NCBI GenBank assembly: GCA_026214975.1
Contig: JAOBSW010000394.1
Span: forward strand, 1-64,000
DNA: 64,000 nt
Reading direction: 5' to 3'
Source of the DNA: Gentiana macrophylla
Taxonomy: Eukaryota > Streptophyta > Magnoliopsida > Gentianales > Gentianaceae
The notes beneath the pieces were generated by a model. That model made no database searches. It saw only the letters and a program-made list of their open reading frames with translations, and was not told where the DNA came from. Below, one piece after another: positions 57,723-64,000 of this stretch. A program made the position numbers and the translations under genes. Within the stretch, counting starts at the first letter, position 1. Every line of letters starts with the position of its first letter.

Positions 57723-58246
57723 CGTTGTTTAGAGCCTTTTTATTTGCAACACATTCAATCTATTCGTGTACTATTTTATCTGTACATCATAGTAAAATCG
57801 GTTTTGTGAAAGTCGGTTCTTTGTTCAACAACCCGAAAAGTGAATGAAGTGTGTTCCGATTAACGAGGTACCGTTTCAAACTTGGTTTTTATTTATTTGT
57901 TCTCTCTTTATGCATAATAATAGTGTATATTATATTTCTTTGTTACTAGTCTCAAAAAAAAAAAAGTTTCTTTGTTACTCTCTAAAATGATGAATATAAT
58001 TATATCATTACTATATATATCTACTCTCTAATTATATAATTACTATATATATCTACTCTCTTAAAATAAGTGTTATTTTAGCTAAAACAACATTAAGTTT
58101 TAACTCAAAACAAGTGTTATTTTAGTATTTAAAGAAGATTTTGACTATAATTGTAACTATATTCTATAAAAGAAATGTCTTTATTTATTACTCTCTAATT
58201 ATATCATTACTATATATATCTACTCTCTTCGAAAATAAGTGTTATT

Positions 58247-58602
58247 TGTTAGGATCAAGCGCTTACCGTTGTACTAAAACAAGTTTGTGTTAGTAAATGT
58301 GCTACTATATTTCTTTATATCACGCCCCCACAAATGTGGGTCTATAAGAACCAATTAGTGTTAGTAAATGTGCTACTGTATAGGTGCTGCTATATTTTTT
58401 TATATCACGCTCCCTCAAGTGTGAACCTATAAGAAGTATAAGAATGGAGAGAGACTCAACATTTGACTTGTTTTTTAAGTTTGCTGGAAGTGGGGTCTGA
58501 ACCCGGGATCACCTGCTCTGATACCATATTAGGATCAAGTGCTTACCGTTATACTAAAACCAATTGGTGTTTATAGAGGTGCTCATATATTTTCTTATAT
58601 CA
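58247..58602 (-). mobile_element. TRIM (356 bp)
   Basis: Two 76-bp LTRs (58247-58322 and 58527-58602), read on the minus strand from TGATATAA to GATCCTAACA. Next to the right LTR is TGGTATCAGAGC (minus strand, about 58515-58526), a perfect initiator methionine tRNA primer-binding site. The target duplication is TTATT (58242-58246 and 58603-58607). Copy B has the intact GTGTTATTTTAGCT site. No coding capacity. Confidence 0.92.
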
Positions 58603-59069
58603 TTATTTTAGCTAAAACAACATTAATTTTTAGCCTAATAACTCAGAGTAATGAGCTTGCTATTATACTAAATAATTGAAAAAGAAGTGATATCTTTACG
58701 GGGTTCAAGAGAGGACTTCTCACCCCATGTCCCACATGATTAAAAGAACTTGAATTCGAACACGAACGAGTGAGAAAATGTAAGATAGAACTTGATTCGC
58801 TTACGATTCAAAAAAGAAACTAGATTCAACTAGCTTATATATTTAGAATTCATTTAAATTCTATTTACATATGATCTATTTATATGTTTTTATATATGTA
58901 TCTTTCTTTATTGATTTTGAGTTTACCTAACAAGTGTAAAACCTACGTCGTGTAAAAGCAACTGGAGTAATGGTATAGAATAGTGTTATTATTTTTGTAA
59001 CGTAATCAATGAATGAAAAACCAAAAATAATAAGTTGTGTGTCACCTAAAACTCTGCCCAAATTAATTG

Positions 59070-60306
59070 TAAGTAGGTGAGTTCAAAAGGACTACGAGTA
59101 TATAAATAGTAGAATAAGACAATATCAACTTACCCTCAAAAAAAAAAAAAAAATGCAATATCAACTTAGCAGGGTTGATAAGCACAAATCAATTAATAGG
59201 CCCAAAAAGAAAAATCAAATAGAAAAAATCTATAACATGTTCCAAATAGAAAAAAAAAAAATACGACGTTACTAAAACATGTCATTATTGTCACTACATC
59301 ATTACAATGTCGTTGTTATTAGTGTCGGTGTCAACATTACAATGTCAGTTTTATAACTTTTATATCAAATTTACACCCAGACATGTATCGTTTCTACCAG
59401 TGCCAAGATATATTTATATTGTCACTATTACTAAATTTCCTAGCAATGACGTTACACAATATGGTTACAATGTCACTCGTGCCACTACATGATAACAGTG
59501 ACATTCTTACAACTTTTACGTCAACTTTACACCCAAACAATCATCGTGTCTATTAGTGACATTATATCATTACAATATCACTGTCATTTAAATTTCTTAC
59601 AGTGACATTACATCATGACAGTGACATTCTTACAACTTTTACGTTGCTCGTTTCAAATTTCGCAACAGTGACATTGTAATTATGTAATAAAATTAATATG
59701 CACTGACCTTTTCGTAACAGTGACATTGTAATTATGCAGTGACACCGTAATGCAATGACTATGTTACTTAATGCCACTACAAAGTCTTTTTATGACAATG
59801 ACATTATAATTTTATTGTGATGTAATGCAGTGATCGGGTAGTCTCACCAATTTGATTGATTTGAAATCTTGTTTGATAGAAATTATTCAAGAGAGAAATG
59901 TCGGGAAAATGTGGTGAATGGGGTAGTTATTTCTGGAAATAGAAAATTTGTAAATTGGCTACAAATCAACGTACGAGCTTTGGAGTTCTGGATTTATGAT
60001 TTTGTATTTTTTGTGTTCCATGTGTACTGCTATTTTTTTAAATTATAATGAGATTTCGTGTTTAATGTTGGTTTAATGTCTTTTTAATTATATCGTATAT
60101 CCCTATTAATTTAATGCTGATTTGTTTTTAATGCATAGCTGTGTATAATGCTGGTTTTTTTTTTTTTTTTATAGTGCATATGCATGATTTATGAATGTGA
60201 GGTATTATTGGATAATTAAAACAATTTTGTCTTTTTTAAACGATCTTTTCTTGCTATGTCCCTTTTGACACATTAAATATGAAATGGGCCTTTTCCACCT
60301 TTATCG
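59070..60306. mobile_element. Insertion in copy C (1237 bp), hAT-like at best
   Basis: Copy B lacks it (near 34063). ATTAATTG flanks both sides (59062-59069 and 60307-60314), an 8-bp duplication. The ends TAAGTAGGTG and (inverse of right) CGATAAAGGTG are only weakly alike. The interior holds a dense array of the word ACAGTGACATT and its complement (59290-59850), and A/T-rich flanks. No protein seen. Confidence 0.6.
59290..59850. repeat. Dispersed array of AGTGACATT words on both strands
   Basis: AGTGACATT occurs in plus orientation near 59499, 59557, 59613, 59628, 59666 and 59720, often as ACAGTGACATT and followed by CTTACAACTTTTACG or GTAATTATG. AATGTC occurs in the opposite sense near 59298-59365 and 59467. 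Longer direct repeats (CATTCTTACAACTTTTACGT at 59504 and 59626; TTACACCCA at 59371 and 59528) show repeated local duplication. Confidence 0.8.
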
Positions 60307-61800
60307 ATTAATTGAATAAGTGTATCTTTGATGAGTAATGATGGAGATACCTAACAAATTTGACATAACAAGTGACACAATCTAATATTTCAATTTTGAT
60401 TTGATGAGTCTATAAACAATCAATTGAGACTCATCAAAATAAATGATTAGAGATTATATTATGTCACTCGTTATGTTAAATTGATTGCATCTATATCATT
60501 GTTCCTCCTTAATTTATTCAAACACTAAAATAGAACTATCGACTTTACACCATAAAATTTCAATTCTACTCCGACCAATCCTTTATTAAATACACAATTT
60601 GAAAAGTACAATAGTATTTGAATGGTGGAAATATGTGTAATTATACTGGGACAATCGTTGTGTCATAACGATTATTTGTATCGTTGATCATAATTAGTTT
60701 AAATTAATCATGACATAAATTAATAATGATGAACAGTGTAAATGACCGTTGTACGTATAATTTTTTATGACACAATGGTTGTGCACGTTTCATTACTTAT
60801 AGAGATATTCACAACCGTAGTAAATACTGCTTAATTATTTAGGATAGTACTCCCTCCTTCCATATAGACTTTTTACAATGTTTAAGAACGTTGTTAAATA
60901 TCATTAATTTTAATGATAAAAATCTAAAATATTATTTTTAAAGTAATGAAAAGTTAATAAATATATATTCTCTTTGTATCAATTTAACTGTCGTAATTGC
61001 CAATGTAAATAGAACGACAAGAGTACTTGTAAATTGCACTTATAAAATACTTCCATAGTTTTACAATATAAGTCATTACACGGTTTTTATACAATTTTAA
61101 AAAGTTGATCAATTTCGTAAAGTTTAATGCCAAATTTTACAATACACTCGTTGTATAGGTTGTATTAAATGATATACACTACAAATTTTCATTTCTAACA
61201 TCTCAAATACGATAAAAATATATTATGTAAAAAAAATATAAAAATAAAGACTTTAATATATGTGACTTGACTTCTTCCGTTCCATAATATAAAGAGTATT
61301 GTCATTTAATAACCATTACCGGCAAATTTTATGGTAACAATAAATATACCTTTTTATTTTTATTTTACGCACACACTCTTTTCACTGGAGCTTGAATCCA
61401 AAACCTTTGGGTTAACAACCACAGCTAATACCGCTGGATCAATGCCTTATCGGCTAAATACCCCTTTTAACCTTCTTCTTAAGTGAGTTATTTTTGTTTT
61501 TTTGTTATTATTTATTTTACTAATGCTGTAGATGTTTTTTGTTTGTTTGTGTGTGTGTGTGTTTTGTTGTTGTTGGGTATAGCTAGCAGTGAATGCTTTT
61601 ATTAAAGGTCTGTCTTGCTCTGATGAAAAAAAGTACGGAGCAGGAAAAAATAAAAGTTGGTCCATCCCACTCTACCTTTTTTTCCTTTTCTCAAATGAGT
61701 ATGTAGTCTTGATAGCACAGAGCAAGATTCCTAAACTTCGCCGGTCTATTAGGGGAGGATAGGTCAGTTGCAATAATACAGTATATTTTAATCATGTCTA

Positions 61801-64000
61801 TTTTTTTTTTTTTGAATTTCAAATTTCATTAAACATTAAAGATCTGCAATTACTGCAGAGGAAATAGGATTAGGGGGTTGGGTATCCCAGTTACAATATC
61901 CTGATAGAAATTTAGGGATGTTAAACCCTAATTTTGCTAACCCGTCGGCTGGGTGATTACAATTCCGACTAATGAAACTGAACAGACATTTAGAAAAGAA
62001 ACGCTGCAAATCCTTAATCTTGCGTACCATCGTTCCCATGGTGGAGTAATCTTCTTCATCAGAGTTAATACTGGCAATGCAAATGGCGGAATCCGATTCA
62101 ATAATCACCCCGCCACTCCATAGTCTTGCTGCCTCCTTAGTTCCCAGGAGAATAGCTGATAATTCTGCAAATTCCACCGATGCAATGAGTCCTAGATCAA
62201 TAGATATGGCCGAGATCAGGACCCCGTCATGATTTCTGATGACAATTCCAGCCGCACCATGGTCTCCTCGAACACTTGCATCCACATTTACCTTCAGGAA
62301 ACCATATTTTGGTTTAGTCCAACTCATGGGAAGCATATCATTGCAAGGCGGGGGAGAATCGACTGAAGATATTTTCTTGTACTCATCTAAGAAGACCTGT
62401 GCTTGGATTGGAATTCGATGCGGCGAGAGCGATCCGTTGTTGAAGATAGCATTATTCCTTCCCAACCATATGAACCAGAGTATCATAATCAGTAGATCAA
62501 CATCTGGCAGAGGGTGATTAGTCAGATAAAACCACAGATCGAGGAAGCACTCAAATTTGGTTGTGACAACCGATTTGAACTCAGGGTGAGATTTCCAAAC
62601 ATTTTCAGTCCATTTACATTCAAAAAAACTATGTCTCCAAGTTTCTATGTCCGTATTGCAGATCGAGCACAACCCATCAGAGATCCGTCTTTTAGCCAAA
62701 TTATGGCCACAGAGGAGGAATCCGTTGCTACTTTCCGGTAAAAGCTTTCACCTTAGGAGGAACATTACGAGACCAAATAAAACTCCAAGCTTTAGAGTTT
62801 GCATTTGATGTTGTACCCATCCCGTTGTTAATCTCTTGCTGTCTTGCCATCTGAGCTAATCTGTAACCGGATTTGACAGTATACATCCCTTTCTTCTTAT
62901 AATGCCAAATCAACCGGTCATTATTGGCTTGCTGGTTGATTGGGATTCGTTTAATTGCATCAATTTCATGTGGTAAAAAGGTTTGATTGATGATGTTCAT
63001 GTTCCAATTGCCATTCTCTATCAACTGATCAACAATTTGGAGATTGCCATAAGACCCATAAGTTGAAACATAGAATCTAGGTTCTAGTGGTATCCATGGT
63101 TGACTCCAGATGTTAATGGATTTACCATCACCTACAGACCACCTAAGACCCATCTTAACTAGATCCCTACTAGCAAGTAGGCTTCTCCATAAATATGAAG
63201 GTCTTGATCCTTGATTAGCCGATAAGAAGGATGATCTTTTATAGTACTTGAACCGTAAGATTTGGCTAACAAGAGAATGGGGGTTGATCACAATCCTCCA
63301 ACACTGTTTAGCTAGAAGAGATTTATTAAAAAGCTCAAGGTCTTTGAAGCCCATCCCTCCTTGAGATTTTGGTTTGCAAAGCTTATCCCATGAAATCCAA
63401 GGTGTATGGTGCCCCTCATTTGTATTCCCGCCCCACCAGAACTTTCTGATCATTGCTAGTATCTCATTAAGAAGCTTCTTAGGAAGGATAAAACATTGCA
63501 TCACATAGACTGGTATAGCTTGAAGGACTGACTTTATCAGAACCTCTTTTCCAGCTGAAGTTAGGTATTTAGCCCTCCAACCATTAAGTTTCTTCCAGAT
63601 TTTATCCTTGATGTATTTGAAAACATCATACCTTGATCTTCCAATCATAAATGGTAGTCCAAGATACTTGCCCTTTGTGTTCCCAATAGGATTGCCCAAA
63701 GCCTGAATAATAGGTTGTCTTGAAGCATCTTCAAAGCCTTTATTGAAGTTGATGTTACATTTGGAGAGAATGACTTTTTGGCCAGACAATTGTTCATATG
63801 TATCCATAATATCCTTAATAGCTATAGCATTAAACAAATCAGCCTTAGCAAAGAGAATGCTGTCATCAGCAAAGAGGGGATGAGATAAACAAGGACCATC
63901 TTTACCAAATCTGAAGGGAGTGAAAGAACCATTAAGGACTGAATGCTTAATTAGAGAGCAGAGAAGCCTTCAGCACAGATAATGAACAGGAAAGGGGATA
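61801..64000 (-). mobile_element. L1-type LINE, 3' half (continues beyond the window)
   Basis: A T-run at 61801-61813 is the element's poly(A) tail on the minus strand. Coding for the reverse transcriptase C-terminal half and RNase H follows up to the window end. It inserted into copy C just after TTTTAATCATGTCTA. The start, and any ORF1 or endonuclease, would lie to the right of the window. Confidence 0.93.
61836..64000 (-). pseudogene. LINE reverse transcriptase (C-terminal part), zf-RVT and RNase H domains
   Basis: Reading the minus strand from the window edge: PFLFIICAEG, a frame change near 63950, then PLFADDSILFAKADLFNAIA with the RT catalytic FADD (about 63870). Next come YLGLPFMIGRSRYDVFKYIK, NGWRAKYLTSAGKEVLIKSV, the zinc-binding region AKRRISDGLCSICNTDIETW with RHSFFECKWTENVW, and RNase H. 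RNase H shows VNVDASVRGDHGAAGIVIRN (first Asp), SVEFAELSAILLGTKEA (Glu), IIESDSAICIASI (Asp) and NHPADGLAKLG (His/Asp). It is broken by frame changes near 63950 and at about 62700-62740, so it is not active. It copies LINE RNA into DNA at nicked sites; the RNase H at the C-terminus is typical of plant L1 elements. Confidence 0.93.

Larger units (their letters stand above)
55766..61800 (+). repeat. Copy C of the large duplicated segment
   Basis: Collinear with copy B (29183-39110); anchors are listed there. Its own insertions are a MULE (55905-57187), a MITE (57585-57722), a TRIM (58247-58602) and a 1.2-kb element (59070-60306). Copy B is an empty site for all four. It ends where a LINE has inserted after TTTTAATCATGTCTA (61800). 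Confidence 0.8.

Noticed and set aside
58490..58527. A tRNA-like sequence (ACCCGGGATC...CTCTGATACCA)
   Set aside because: It is the TRIM primer-binding region, complementary to initiator methionine tRNA, with no cloverleaf.
62239..62741. Plus-strand open frames over the LINE
   Set aside because: Antisense shadows of the RNase H and zinc-binding coding on the minus strand.

Overview
This window is a stretch of plant (eudicot-type) nuclear DNA. It is AT-rich, and I see no intact host gene in it. Nearly all recognisable coding sequence belongs to mobile elements or to fragments of host genes that appear to have been picked up by them. The plant assignment rests on Copia, Athila-like and Tekay-like LTR sequences, MuDR-type and hAT-type DNA transposons, an L1-type LINE, TRIMs primed by initiator methionine tRNA, and fragments of plant families (REM/B3, BAHD, QALGGH-type C2H2 finger, NADP-dependent GAPN, GDP-mannose dehydratase). 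I cannot name the species.

Layout. 1-1.6 kb: decayed hAT-like (DUF4371) transposase. 2.0-2.6 kb: interleaved inverted repeats. 4.1-5.9 kb: Helitron-like element with internal tandem repeats. 8.3-11.6 kb: a TRIM split by a 2.7-kb hAT element that carries a piece of a GAPN gene. 11.8-15.2 kb: Tourist-like and foldback elements, then repeat copy A, itself split by a 1-kb hAT. 16.2-23.3 kb: full-length Copia element (minus strand) with a 1.8-kb solo LTR nested in it. 23.4-26.2 kb: MULE-type MITE and a 1.4-kb non-autonomous MULE. 26.9-29.0 kb: Ty3-type solo LTR. 29.2-39.1 kb: copy B of a large duplicated segment, loaded with insertions (solo LTR, gene-fragment-bearing insert, nested hATs, Stowaway, Pack-MULE). 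41.06-53.09 kb: a ~12-kb Mutator-like element. 53-55.4 kb: MITEs and a possible gene remnant. 55.8-61.8 kb: copy C of the large segment, with a MULE, a MITE, a TRIM and a 1.2-kb insertion. 61.8-64 kb: 3' half of a LINE.

The most striking object is the 12-kb MULE (41059-53086). It is flanked by the direct repeat CACATTGACC. It carries a broken MuDR transposase, a REM-type B3-domain gene, a multi-exon gene of unknown function, and a nested Athila-like remnant. Four clusters of a 16-bp near-palindrome (consensus CTACGTTTAAACGTAG) lie in it. Three of them sit about 70-700 bp upstream of the three predicted gene starts or leaders, and the fourth sits in a predicted intron. Copies B and C of the duplicated segment give natural empty sites that confirm several insertion boundaries independently.

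All boundaries were read by eye. Target-site duplications (TSDs) are quoted where seen. Superfamily names follow from TSD length and terminal sequence, and gene-family names from remembered motifs, not from a search.
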